64,000 nucleotides of DNA. Source: CAWHYG01 sp963833505 (lineage in GTDB: Bacteria > Eisenbacteria > RBG-16-71-46 > CAIMUX01). The notes beneath the pieces are model-generated. The model saw nothing but the letters and a program-made list of their open reading frames with translations, was not told the DNA's origin and did not search any database. Below, piece by piece: positions 37,743 through 45,600 of this stretch. The stretch's first letter is position 1. Each line of letters begins with the position of its first letter. The DNA lies in assembly GCA_963833505.1 (NCBI GenBank), contig CAWHYG010000007.1, positions 248,001 through 312,000 on the forward strand, given 5' to 3'. The translations under genes and the position numbers were made by a program.

Positions 37743-39206
37743 CTACGACCCGTTCGACCGGCTGTCCCGTTCAACCAGGTCGGCATGGAGCGCTCGAGCC
37801 GCCTGTTCTCCGCGGCCCTCCGGCACGACGAAGGACACCGACAGCGTCCCCGTGTGAATGGCCCACGAGGGGATCGCCGCCCGCTCGAGGGATCCCAGCG
37901 CGCGGCGCATCACGCCGCCATCCGCGACCACGCCTTCTCCCACCAGGCTGACCAGGGCCGCTCCCCGTTCGACGTGAATCCGGGCTTGAGGTCCCCAGCG
38001 CGCGGCCTCCAGCCAGGGCTGGCATTCCGGGCCGGGCAGGGCGATGAACTCGACCAGCGAGGATCCGTCCGGAAGCTGCGTTCGTCGGAAGCAAAGAAGG
38101 GATGGCGACCCCTCAGGAGGCGCCAGGGAATCCGCGGCGGCGCTTTGGTCCGCCGGGTCTGGGCGCGGAGCGGGAAGCGCGATCCGAATCCAGTGCACCG
38201 GCGACTCGACGGCGATTCCCAGAATCCGATCGGTCTCCATCGGCTCCTCCTCGTTGGAATGCTCAGATGCGCCCGGTCCGACGGCCGGTGTGGACCTTTG
38301 TCCGGAAGCGGCGAAGGGCGGCGGGGCCAGGCTGGTCTCGATTGGCCTGGGCGTGGGTCCCGACTTCGTGCCACTCAGGGCAGACGCGGAGCCCCGGCTG
38401 GCCGCGTGCCCCGGGATCCGCATTCCGGGCTCGTCCGGCGCGCGGCCCGGAATCCGCATTCCGAGCTCGTCAAGCGCGCGGTCGGGGATCCGCGTTCCAG
38501 GCTCGTCCGTGAACGTGCCCCGCACCTCGATCGGCATCTTCCATTTCCGCGCAAGCAAAACGGCCCGGCGGAAGAGGACGCGACCGCCCAGGTGTGAAAG
38601 CACGATCATCGGATCGAATCCGATGTCCGCGATCGGGCGCGCTCCCGGGACGATGCGCGGGTCGGCGGTGAGCACTCCCGGCACGTCGGTGTAGATCTCG
38701 CAGCGAACGCCTCCCAGGCGGACGGCGAGGGCCACCGCGGTGGTGTCGCTTCCGCCGCGGCCGAGCGTCGTGATCTCCCTGGCCCGCGAGACCCCCTGAA
38801 ATCCCGCAACGATGACGACCCGGCCGCGGGCCAGCTCCTCTTCGATCCGGTGCGCGCTGACGGAGAGGATCCGGGCGTCGGAGTGCCTGGAGTCGGTCAT
38901 GATGCCGCTCTGGGATCCGGTGAAGGAGATCGCCGGGCAGCCGAGCGACTCGAGGCACATGGCGAGCAGGGTCATGGAGATCCGTTCGCCCGTGGTCAGG
39001 AGCATGTCCAGCTCGCGGCGCGACGGCGTGCGGCTGACGCGGTGCGCCAGCCGGATCAGCTCGTCGGTCGTCTGTCCCATGGCCGAGACCACGACGACGA
39101 TCGAGTCGCCCGTCTTCCGCGCCTCCAGGACGCGGCGCGCTACCGCGAGGATGTGCGTCGGGGTTTCGACCGACGTACCGCCGAATTTCAGGACCCGAAC
39201 GGGCAG
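37743..39206 (-). CDS. lysC: Aspartate kinase with repeat-rich linker
   Basis: Aspartokinase phosphorylates aspartate for lysine, threonine and methionine synthesis. The kinase domain has KFGGTSVETPTH, VVVVSAMGQTTDELI, TTGERISMTLLAMCLESLG, GRGGSDTTAVALAVRLGG and CEIYTDVPGVLTADPRIV. A linker of about 85 residues follows with three near copies of a 12-residue unit (EPGMRIPG...). A C-terminal ACT-type regulatory region completes it. No ATG, GTG or TTG fits the conserved N-terminus. A CTG at 39206-39204 lies five bases after GGAGG and is chosen. The protein would be 487 residues. The linker is longer than usual and probably disordered. Confidence 0.87.
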   Translation of the reverse strand: MPVRVLKFGGTSVETPTHILAVARRVLEARKTGDSIVVVVSAMGQTTDELIRLAHRVSRTPSRRELDMLLTTGERISMTLLAMCLESLGCPAISFTGSQSGIMTDSRHSDARILSVSAHRIEEELARGRVVIVAGFQGVSRAREITTLGRGGSDTTAVALAVRLGGVRCEIYTDVPGVLTADPRIVPGARPIADIGFDPMIVLSHLGGRVLFRRAVLLARKWKMPIEVRGTFTDEPGTRIPDRALDELGMRIPGRAPDEPGMRIPGHAASRGSASALSGTKSGPTPRPIETSLAPPPFAASGQRSTPAVGPGASEHSNEEEPMETDRILGIAVESPVHWIRIALPAPRPDPADQSAAADSLAPPEGSPSLLCFRRTQLPDGSSLVEFIALPGPECQPWLEAARWGPQARIHVERGAALVSLVGEGVVADGGVMRRALGSLERAAIPSWAIHTGTLSVSFVVPEGRGEQAARALHADLVERDSRSNGS

Positions 39207-39538
39207 GGAGACCTCCGGGGTTGGGGACGCGGATCCAGCTCTTGCGCCGCCTGGCCGACTTGGGGACCAGGTGCCGCCGGATCACACTGCTGACGGCCGG
39301 ATTGTGGCGCGTGGGGCCGGGGCGCGCAAGGGAGGCGGCGAGCGTGCGCCAGAGAGGCCCGCGCGGGGCCACGGCGCCGGGTCGCTGGGCGCCGTCGAAG
39401 TGCCCCCGGGCGCTCAGGAAACCTTCACGAGCGGCCGATCCTGACCTTGGAACGGGGCCGTCCAGAGACCCGGCGAGAGGGCGGCTCGGCCGGCGGCCGT
39501 TGGGACGCGGGCCGGTGACTGCGGCGAGCAACTTCCGG
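39207..39538. other. Intergenic stretch between lysC and the tRNA promoter
   Basis: This region upstream of lysC (minus strand) and before the tRNA promoter (plus strand) has no convincing ORF. It is GC-rich. The lysC ribosome-binding GGAGG (minus strand, 39212-39216) is the only element I can support. Confidence 0.4.
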
Positions 39539-39568
39539 TTGACATGCCGCGGAAGCCGTTCCTAAGAT
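39539..39568 (+). promoter_or_regulatory. Predicted promoter of the tRNA-Gly/tRNA-Cys pair
   Basis: TTGACA (39539-39544), an 18-base spacer and TAAGAT (39563-39568). It lies about 60 bases before tRNA-Gly on the same strand, in an otherwise empty region. Confidence 0.6.
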
Positions 39569-39629
39569 GGATTTCGCTTGAGAGCCTGCCGGGGGCTCCG
39601 GCCGAGAGGCCGAAAGCGCAAGGACTTGA

Positions 39630-39706
<77 letters not shown>

Positions 39707-39771
39707 TTTTTATGCCCCACGGAGTGGGGCCGGCGCCGGCGCCAGGGGCCGGCCCGTCCTGCCGATCTCGG

Positions 39772-39846
39772 GGCGCCATAGCCAAGTGGTAAGGCGACGG
39801 TCTGCAAAACCGTTATTCCCCGGTTCAAATCCGGGTGGCGCCTCCA
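39772..39846 (+). tRNA. tRNA-Cys (anticodon GCA)
   Basis: A full cloverleaf: acceptor stem GGCGCCA/TGGCGCC, an anticodon stem around CTGCAAA (GCA), T-arm CCGGTTCAAATCCGG, and an encoded CCA end. It lies 65 bases after tRNA-Gly on the same strand and is probably cotranscribed with it. Confidence 0.97.
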
Positions 39847-40034
39847 AACTCTGATCCACCGAAGCGACGTTGGTGCAAGCAAATGCAAAGCGCCTCAGGG
39901 GGTCAGCCTCCCTGGGGCGTCCTCCATAGGCTCCGGTGACTCTTGGTCGGTTTCGGTCGTTTCCGGTTTGAAGCGGTAGCAAAACGGTAGCAAAACGACC
40001 ACGTGCTTCTTCGGGTTTTCCACCGGGAGGTGAA
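39847..40034. other. Intergenic stretch after tRNA-Cys with an 11-base tandem duplication
   Basis: No gene is seen. CGGTAGCAAAA occurs twice in direct tandem (39974-39984 and 39985-39995). The stretch lies between a tRNA 3' end and mobile-element remnants, so it may be the edge of a decayed insertion. No repeat of the tRNA 3' end (an att half-site) was found in the window. Confidence 0.4.
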
Positions 40035-40193
40035 TTAGCCGCCCTGGACAGAAATGACGGAATTCGAATGCCGGACATAGCGGCGGATGGTCTTGCGGTC
40101 GACTCCGGTCCGCCGGGCGATCTCCCGATCGCTGACGCCGCAACTCGCCAAGTTCTCGATGGTTATCCGAAGATGATGCTTCAAGACGTTCAC
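40035..40193 (-). pseudogene. IS21-type transposase (IstA-like) N-terminal remnant
   Basis: A GTG-started 52-codon frame encodes a helix-turn-helix start: NVLKHHLRITIENLASCGVS, then DREIARRTGVDRKTIRRYV. This matches the N-terminal DNA-binding region of IS21-family IstA transposases, where the sequence REIxRRTGVDRKTIRRY recurs. The frame ends in a TAA after HSNSVISVQGG, so the DDE catalytic domain is absent. A GAGGA precedes the GTG. It is a fragment, not a functional gene. Confidence 0.55.
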
Positions 40194-40222
40194 TCCTCTC
40201 CCCCCTCCTTGGTGGTGAGGGG

Positions 40223-40513
40223 TCAGGGAAACGTCCGGCCGCGGGCGGCGCCGGTCAGACCTTCAGGAAGTCGGGCCGGGGTGGCGCTGATCAAGCGAAT
40301 CCAACCCTTTCGGCAAGTATGGACCACCACGATCAGACGACCAAGATCCGACCTTCCAAGCAGGACGAACCGCTCCTCGGGATACGGCCTCGGGTCAGAC
40401 GTGGTCACCGACAGCGGGTCGCCAAAGGCGCTCGCCCCTTCGTAGAAGGTGACTCCATGCTTGGCGGCGTTCGATTCCGCCTTCCTGGGATCGTAGACGA
40501 TTCGCAGCCCCAA
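40223..40513 (-). pseudogene. BrnT-family toxin-like remnant with altered C-terminus
   Basis: The frame encodes LRIVYDPRKAESNAAKHGVTFYE, then DPLSVT and a segment ending ERFVLLGRSDLGRLIVVVHT, the order of BrnT RNase toxins of BrnT-BrnA systems. After RLISAT the usual C-terminal helix (ARxATxxERxxYE) is replaced by unrelated sequence, so the end has decayed. No BrnA antitoxin follows. The TTG at 40513 is used as start because it fits the family N-terminus; the frame is open to about 40606. BrnT toxins without an antitoxin are expected to be inactive or non-toxic. Confidence 0.55.
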
Positions 40514-40967
40514 TCCCGACTCCCGCTGAGTTTGTGTTCCAGTCGCGTCCGACGTGGCGCCGGCGCAGTACCCGACGACGAAACCGGGAGCGTCGGACGC
40601 GATCATTGAGATCTCGGATCCGGTCTATGGAGGCAGCCGAGCGAAGGTGACCCTGCGCCCGGTGAGTCTGGTTCTCCTTCGCGACCTCCTCCGTGACAGA
40701 GATCCGATTCGCGGGGAGCGGGCACGGAGGGAGTGCGCCAGGAGCCTCGCGTTCGGAGAGCCGCGCGGGCAGCCCTCGCGAGTTGGTGTCGGCCGCTCCT
40801 GACGCCGCGGGAGCCCCATCGGGGAGGGACGGAACATCAAGCTGCTGAGCAACGGCGTTTCCTGGCACGCTTCACCGCAGCGTCCGAGATTCTCGTTCTC
40901 TCCGGGCGGGTGGGATTGGTCTTCCCAACGATCGCTCTCGCGTGCTTCGGTAGCCCAAAGAACCTTC
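40514..40967. other. Intergenic stretch before the tandem secreted-protein array
   Basis: I see no supported gene. Short open frames exist on both strands but match no family. It may be part of the same decayed mobile patch as the IstA and BrnT remnants. Confidence 0.35.
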
Positions 40968-41002
40968 TATCTTTACGCTCCCGAATCTGCTAAACTCCCG
41001 TT

Positions 41003-41032
41003 GCCCCGTGCTGCGGGGCGGAACATGTTCCG
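41003..41032 (+). promoter_or_regulatory. Two-hairpin leader of paralogue 1
   Basis: Stem GCCCCG (41003-41008) pairs with CGGGGC (41014-41019) around a 5-base loop, followed at once by the perfect 14-base palindrome CGGAACATGTTCCG (41019-41032). GGAGGAG and the ATG at 41060 follow. The first stem differs in sequence from those of copies 2 and 3 but keeps its pairing. Confidence 0.6.
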
Positions 41033-41059
41033 GATGATGATCAAATGGAGGAGTTGTAC

Positions 41060-41614
41060 ATGAAGAAACTGCTTTTGGCTGCGATCCTGCTCGGGATCGC
41101 CACGACCGCGATGGCGGACGTGCTGACCGAGACCTTCCCTGACCCGCTTGCGGGGTGGACGACCCGTTTCATGGGCCTCCACACCAACTTGGCGAACGTC
41201 TACGTCTGCGACGGCAATCCGGATCAGAACTACCGCGGGAACAACCCCTGCGGACTCTGGATCTGCGACGGCAATCTGACCGACGGCGGTGCCTACATCA
41301 ACTTCGACCATACCTTCGGCGCCACCGTTTCCCAGTATGTCATCGGCATCATGCCCTTCATCGCGGTGGCCTACAACGTCTACGACGTCAACGGCAACCT
41401 GGTGAACACGGTCAATATCAATCCGGATGGGACTTTCCCGCCCTGCGACAACAGTCAGTTCTCCACGAACACACCCAACGGACTCGGAGAGTTTTCGATC
41501 ACCGGTGGAGCAGTCGAGGGCAACACCTCGATCTTCAACATCTCGGCGACCGTCAACGTTCCGGTGCCGGTCGAGCAGGTCACCTGGGGTCGCATCAAGT
41601 CGACCTACCACTAG
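41060..41614 (+). CDS. Small secreted protein, tandem paralogue 1 of 3
   Basis: The 184-residue product starts with a clear signal peptide (KKLLLAAILLGIATTAMA, cut after the ADV region) and continues as a Cys-containing, beta-rich protein: FPDPLAGW, NNPCGLWICDGN, INFDHTFGATVSQYVIGIMPF, VYDVNGNLVNTV, PPCDNSQFSTNTPNG and an end of VTWGRIKSTYH. No membrane helix or sorting motif (PEP-CTERM or type IX) is seen at the C-terminus. The ATG at 41060 with GGAGGAG upstream is preferred to the ATG at 41045. I do not recognise the family; an extracellular or periplasmic structural or binding role is possible. Confidence 0.85.
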   Translation: MKKLLLAAILLGIATTAMADVLTETFPDPLAGWTTRFMGLHTNLANVYVCDGNPDQNYRGNNPCGLWICDGNLTDGGAYINFDHTFGATVSQYVIGIMPFIAVAYNVYDVNGNLVNTVNINPDGTFPPCDNSQFSTNTPNGLGEFSITGGAVEGNTSIFNISATVNVPVPVEQVTWGRIKSTYH

Positions 41615-41659
41615 TGCACCTGCGGCTCGCGTGACCGTCGCGTAGAGCCTGCAACTTCT

Positions 41660-41700
41660 GGAGGGGTTGGCCGGACAGCCGGAAACCTCTCCCTTCTCTT
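41660..41700 (+). terminator. Intrinsic terminator of paralogue 1
   Basis: GGAGGGGTT (41660-41668) pairs with AACCTCTCC (41684-41692), with an inner CCGG/CCGG stem, followed by CTTCTCTT. It is the counterpart of the terminators of copies 2 and 3. Confidence 0.7.
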
Positions 41701-42017
41701 GCCCCGGATGCTCCCCGGATACGACTCGTCGCCGCGGCTCTTGCGGCCGTCGTCGACTCCAGCGTCCGGACGCCTCGCAGGACCGTCGGTCAGGCGGGTG
41801 AAGAGGAAACTAGGCTCACGTCTGAGGTTGGACTCGGCCCGATGCATCCTGGCGCGTGTCCATCTCCGTACCGGGCGCATCGCCAAGAGGCGAAAGGCGT
41901 TCCGCGTCGGAATCCCGGATTCAACCGTCCCGGGGTCCTGACAACGTGGTTCGAATCGGGCCGCGGGCGACTTCCCGCGGCCGGCTATCTCGTAAGTTTT
42001 TCTGTTCCTCCGTTCCC
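41701..42017. other. Spacer between array units 1 and 2
   Basis: The first 90 bases retain similarity to the equivalent spacer after unit 2 (CCCCGGATG and CGTCCGGACGCCTCGCAGGA are shared). The rest has diverged. No gene is supported. Confidence 0.5.
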
Positions 42018-42039
42018 CGATTCTGCTAGACTTAGGGTG

Positions 42040-42068
42040 CCTCATCAGATGAGGCGGAACATGTTCCG
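42040..42068 (+). promoter_or_regulatory. Two-hairpin leader of paralogue 2
   Basis: CCTCATC (42040-42046) and GATGAGG (42048-42054) form a perfect inverted repeat around one base; as RNA this is a 6-bp stem with a 3-nt loop. It abuts the palindrome CGGAACATGTTCCG (42055-42068). A TGCTAGACT element lies about 10 bases upstream. Confidence 0.6.
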
Positions 42069-42096
42069 AAAGTCGGCAAAATCGGAGGAGCGGTAC

Positions 42097-42651
42097 ATGA
42101 AGAAACTGCTTTTGGCTGCGATCCTGCTCGGGATCGCCACGACCGCGATGGCGGACGTGCTGACCGAGACCTTCCCTGACCCGCTCGCGGGGTGGACGAC
42201 CCGTTTCATGGGCCTCCACTCGAACCTGGAGAACTACTACGTTTGCACGGGCAATCCGGACCAGAACGACCGCGGGAACAACCCCTGCGGGCTCTGGATC
42301 TGCGACGGCAATCCGAATGACGGCGCGGCCTACATCAACTTCGACCACACCTTCGGCGCCACCGTTTCCCAGTACGTCATCGGGATCATGCCCTTCGTTC
42401 CGGTGGCCTACAACGTCTACGACGTCAACGGCAACCTGGTGAACACGGTCAACATCAATCCGGATGGGACCTTCCCGCCCTGCGACAACAGTCAGTTCTC
42501 CACGAACACACCCAACGGACTCGGAGAGTTTTCGATCACCGGTGGAGCAGTCGAGGGCAACACCTCGATCTTCAACATCTCGGCGACCGTCAACGTTCCG
42601 GTGCCGGTCGAGCAGGTCACCTGGGGTCGCATCAAGTCGACCTACCATTAG
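42097..42651 (+). CDS. Small secreted protein, tandem paralogue 2 of 3
   Basis: The 184-residue product is near-identical to copies 1 and 3, with the same signal peptide and the same Cys positions (NNPCGLWICDGN, PPCDNSQ). Differences concentrate at about residues 42-64, where copy 2 reads SNLENYYVCTGNPDQNDR and then NPNDGAAY. The ATG at 42097 follows GGAGGAG; the frame is open upstream to 41842 but the upstream part is spacer DNA. Independent promoter-like and terminator elements suggest separate expression of each copy. Confidence 0.85.
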   Translation: MKKLLLAAILLGIATTAMADVLTETFPDPLAGWTTRFMGLHSNLENYYVCTGNPDQNDRGNNPCGLWICDGNPNDGAAYINFDHTFGATVSQYVIGIMPFVPVAYNVYDVNGNLVNTVNINPDGTFPPCDNSQFSTNTPNGLGEFSITGGAVEGNTSIFNISATVNVPVPVEQVTWGRIKSTYH

Positions 42652-42696
42652 TGCACCTGCGGCTCGCGCGACCGTTGCGTAGAGCCTGCAACTTCA

Positions 42697-42740
42697 GGAG
42701 GGGTTGGCCGGACGGCCGCCGGACGCCCCTCCCTTCTTTT
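42697..42740 (+). terminator. Intrinsic terminator of paralogue 2
   Basis: GGAGGGG (42697-42703) pairs with CCCCTCC (42726-42732) with an inner GGCCGG-type stem, followed by TTCTTTT (42734-42740). Confidence 0.75.
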
Positions 42741-43072
42741 GCCCCGGATGGCCCCCGGATGCGACTCGTTGCCGCGGTTCCGGTCGCCGTTGCCGACTCC
42801 CACGTCCGGACGCCTCGCAGGATTGCCGGGTCGAGCGGGGGAGGGGATAGGCTTCTTGAGTCCACGGCTCATCCTCGAGGCCAGACTCGGCCCGACCAGC
42901 CTGGCCTATGCCCACCCCCGTAACGAACGTACCAACAATTGGTTGACGGATCTTCGTGTCGGGATCCGGCGCCAGGAGTCCAGCCGACCCGGCCTGAAGG
43001 TGTGGTTCGAATCGGCCGGAGACGCTCTTCCGCAGATTTGCTGTCGCGAAGGTTCTTCTGTCGCTCCGTTCC
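42741..43072. other. Spacer between array units 2 and 3
   Basis: It begins like the unit 1 spacer (CCCCGGATG, CGTCCGGACGCCTCGCAGGA) and then diverges. No gene is supported. GATTCTGCTAGACT at the end is shared with unit 2. Confidence 0.5.
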
Positions 43073-43094
43073 CGATTCTGCTAGACTTATAGTG

Positions 43095-43123
43095 CCTCAT
43101 CAGATGGGGCGGAACATGTTCCG
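43095..43123 (+). promoter_or_regulatory. Two-hairpin leader of paralogue 3
   Basis: CCTCATC (43095-43101) pairs with GATGGGG (43103-43109); the A to G change against copy 2 turns a U-A pair into U-G and keeps the stem. The palindrome CGGAACATGTTCCG (43110-43123) follows directly. Confidence 0.6.
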
Positions 43124-43150
43124 AGAGTCGGCAAATCGGAGGAGCTGTAC

Positions 43151-43705
43151 ATGAAGAAACTGCTTTTGGCTGCGATCCTGCTCGGGATCGCCACGACCGC
43201 GATGGCGGACGTGCTGACCGAGACCTTCCCTGACCCGCTCGCGGGGTGGAAGACCCGATTCATGGGCCTCCACACGAACCTGGAAAACATCTACTGCTGT
43301 CCCGGCGGCGGCGATGAGAACAACCGCGGGAACAACCCCTGCGGACTCTGGATCTGCGACGGCAATCCGAGCGACGGCGCTGCCTACATCTACTTCGACC
43401 ACACCTTCGGCGCCACCATTTCTCAGTACATCATCGGGATCATGCCCTTCGTTCCGGTGGCCTACAACGTCTACGACCTCAACGGCAACCTGGTGAACAC
43501 GGTCAACATCAATCCGGATGGGACTTTCCCGCCCTGCGACAACAGTCAGTTCTCCACGAACACACCCAACGGGCTCGGAGAGTTTTCGATCACCGGAGGC
43601 TCGGTCGAGGGCAACACCTCGATCTTCAACATCTCGGCGACCGTCAATGTTCCGGTGCCGGTCGAGCAGGTCACCTGGGGTCGCATCAAGTCGACCTACC
43701 ATTAG
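43151..43705 (+). CDS. Small secreted protein, tandem paralogue 3 of 3
   Basis: The 184-residue product has the same signal peptide and core as copies 1 and 2. The variable patch reads TNLENIYCCPGGGDENNR, with a CC pair where the others have one Cys, and then NPSDGAAYIYF. The C-terminal two thirds is almost unchanged. The ATG at 43151 is preceded by GGAGGAG. The tract from about 43060 to 43800 repeats unit 2 closely, so this is the most recent or most converted duplicate. Confidence 0.85.
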   Translation: MKKLLLAAILLGIATTAMADVLTETFPDPLAGWKTRFMGLHTNLENIYCCPGGGDENNRGNNPCGLWICDGNPSDGAAYIYFDHTFGATISQYIIGIMPFVPVAYNVYDLNGNLVNTVNINPDGTFPPCDNSQFSTNTPNGLGEFSITGGSVEGNTSIFNISATVNVPVPVEQVTWGRIKSTYH

Positions 43706-43750
43706 TGCACCTGCGGCTCGCGTGACCGTTGCGTAGAGCCTGCAACTTCA

Positions 43751-43791
43751 GGAGGGGTTGGCCGGACGGCCGGAAGCCCCTCCCTTCTTTT
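43751..43791 (+). terminator. Intrinsic terminator of paralogue 3
   Basis: GGAGGGG (43751-43757) pairs with CCCCTCC (43777-43783), inner GGCCGG/CCGG pairing, followed by TTCTTTT (43785-43791). Confidence 0.75.
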
Positions 43792-43899
43792 GCCCCGGAT
43801 CCGCCTTGTCGCCGCGGCTTCGCTGGCGGATGATCCTCTCTGGCCGTGCGGCCGCCGGGCCGCCGCCGTTTCCATCACGACTCGAAGGGAGGCGTCTTC

Positions 43900-45411
43900 A
43901 TGCGGATTCCGCGCCCGACTTTCCGGGCTCTCCTGCTGTCATCGGTCCTTCTGCTTCTCGGAGCCGGAAGCGGCGCGCGCGCCGGAGACGTGGCCAAGGA
44001 GCCACCCCCTCCGCAGCGATATCCGATGGATCTGCTCAAGCAGTACGCGGCCCTCGGCGACTCCGGCGGCCAGGCGCTCGCGCAGGGTCACGCCGCGGAT
44101 GCGGCCAGGATCTTCGAGTCCCAGATCAAGCTCATCCCGGGGGCCGGACTTGCCCGCTACAGCCTGGCCTGCGCCCATGTTCGTCTCGGGCAGACCGACA
44201 AGGCCCTGGACGAGTTCTCCAAGCTGGTGGATGAGGGGTTTGACGACTCCGACCGGCTTGAGGCGAATCCGGATCTCGCGTCGCTCCGGGACAACCCGAA
44301 GTTCAAGGAACTGGTGGAGCGGGCCGGCCGGAACACCGACCTTCATCTGGCCTACCTGGCGAACGGCCTTCCGCACCGGGATCCGGTGGCCGGAATCACG
44401 CGGTTGGACAGCCTGAAGACGTGGTTTGAGTCCGAACGGCAGCAGATCATGGCCCAGCGGCCGATCTGGTTCAACTGGCAGGGGCTGCAAGCGGAGCTCG
44501 ACCTCGAGACCCGAGCGCTCGAGACCAACCGCGCGCTGGCCGACAGCTCATCCCATTTCGAGTATCCGCTGGGCCGCCTGCGCATCCTCGCGACCCTGCG
44601 GTCGATCTACGAGACCTGGGGTCCGGTGGCCGACGGAACGCAGAAGGAGGCGACGGCCTGTCTGGCGGGGAACCCGAGCCCGAACGGGCGCAATCTCGCG
44701 CAGTTCTTCCTGGGAGTGTCTTTGTTCTGCAAGGCCCATCCGGCGCCGGTGGATCCCGGATGGAAGGAGGCCGTCGCGGCGGCCAGGCCCCAGTTCGCCA
44801 AGGTGGATCCGAGCGGCAATCTCGGGCCGGCGGCGAGCGCCTGGATCCTCTACTTCGATCTGGGCGACGCCGGAGACAAGAAGGCGGATCTGTATCCGAG
44901 GATCAAGGAACTCGTCACCGACCACTGGAACGATTCCGCGACCCGCGAGGTCGCGAGCACCTTCTTCAAGGACGAGGTCCTGCGCGCGTACTGGCCGATT
45001 CCGATCTCCGCCACCGACCTCGACGGCAAGCCGGTCTCGCTGGATGATTACAAGGGGAAGCTCCTCCTGATCGATTTCTGGGCCACCTGGTGCCAGCCGT
45101 GCCGTTCCGAGCTTCCCGGGCTGGTGGATGCCTACAAGCAGTTCCACGACCGGGGGCTCGAGGTTCTCTCGATCTCGCTCGACTATGCCCGCAGCACCAC
45201 CGCCGACGACTACCGGTCCTTCGCCACGAAGGCTGGAATGGCGTGGCGGCATGTCTACGACGGACAGAGCTGGTCGAGCCCCCTCGTCAAGGGCTTCTTC
45301 GTGTATTCGATTCCCAATCCGATCCTGGTCGGCCGGGACGGAACCCTTCTCGCGTCGGGGGACGAGCTGCGCGGAGCGAAGCTGGCCCAGACGCTCAAGC
45401 AGTCGCTGTAG
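43900..45411 (+). CDS. TlpA-like thioredoxin-domain protein with N-terminal repeats
   Basis: The 503-residue product has a signal peptide (LLLSSVLLLLGAGSGARA), an alpha-helical, TPR-like N-terminal region (ARYSLACAHVRLGQTDKALDEF) and a C-terminal TlpA/ResA-type thioredoxin domain. That domain holds the active site FWATWCQPCRSELPGL and a cis-Pro region near SIPNPILV. Such periplasmic proteins reduce or exchange thiols, often on cytochromes or outer-membrane partners. The ATG at 43900 with GGGAGG upstream is preferred; the frame is open to 43846. The Cys residues of the preceding secreted proteins make a redox link thinkable but unproven. Confidence 0.85.
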   Translation: MRIPRPTFRALLLSSVLLLLGAGSGARAGDVAKEPPPPQRYPMDLLKQYAALGDSGGQALAQGHAADAARIFESQIKLIPGAGLARYSLACAHVRLGQTDKALDEFSKLVDEGFDDSDRLEANPDLASLRDNPKFKELVERAGRNTDLHLAYLANGLPHRDPVAGITRLDSLKTWFESERQQIMAQRPIWFNWQGLQAELDLETRALETNRALADSSSHFEYPLGRLRILATLRSIYETWGPVADGTQKEATACLAGNPSPNGRNLAQFFLGVSLFCKAHPAPVDPGWKEAVAAARPQFAKVDPSGNLGPAASAWILYFDLGDAGDKKADLYPRIKELVTDHWNDSATREVASTFFKDEVLRAYWPIPISATDLDGKPVSLDDYKGKLLLIDFWATWCQPCRSELPGLVDAYKQFHDRGLEVLSISLDYARSTTADDYRSFATKAGMAWRHVYDGQSWSSPLVKGFFVYSIPNPILVGRDGTLLASGDELRGAKLAQTLKQSL

Positions 45412-45600
45412 CGACCGTCGGAACGGGGACAGCCAGCGACAGGCCGGATTCAAGCGAGCCGATCGAGGCGATCGGCTTGCCGCCGATTCGAGCGAACTGA
45501 TCGAGACGATCAACCCGCCGCCGAATCAAGCGAGCAGATCGGGGCGCTCGGCCTATCGACGATCCATCGCGTTGGTCGAGACGATCAGCCCGCCGCCGGT
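45412..45600. repeat. Short imperfect direct repeats between convergent genes
   Basis: The motif GAGACGATCA(A/G)CCCGCCGCCG occurs twice (about 45503 and 45579), with further GATCGAG/CGATC-type copies. The stretch lies between the TlpA-like gene and the convergent CDF gene. No T-tract terminator was seen. Confidence 0.4.

Larger units (their letters stand above)
40982..43796 (+). repeat. Three tandem repeat units, each about 1.04-1.05 kb (promoter, leader, gene, terminator)
   Basis: Units start near 40982, 42018 and 43073. Each holds a TGCTAAACT/TGCTAGACT-type element, a two-hairpin leader, a 555-base gene and a terminator. The genes start 1037 and 1054 bases apart. Coding sequence is near-identical, including at synonymous sites, while the spacer DNA (41701-42017 and 42741-43072) has diverged strongly. 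That pattern suggests repeated gene conversion or selection on the coding part. Confidence 0.9.

Noticed and set aside
45412..45600. Terminator between the TlpA-like and CDF genes
   Set aside because: Short direct repeats are present but I found no stable stem followed by a T-tract on either strand.
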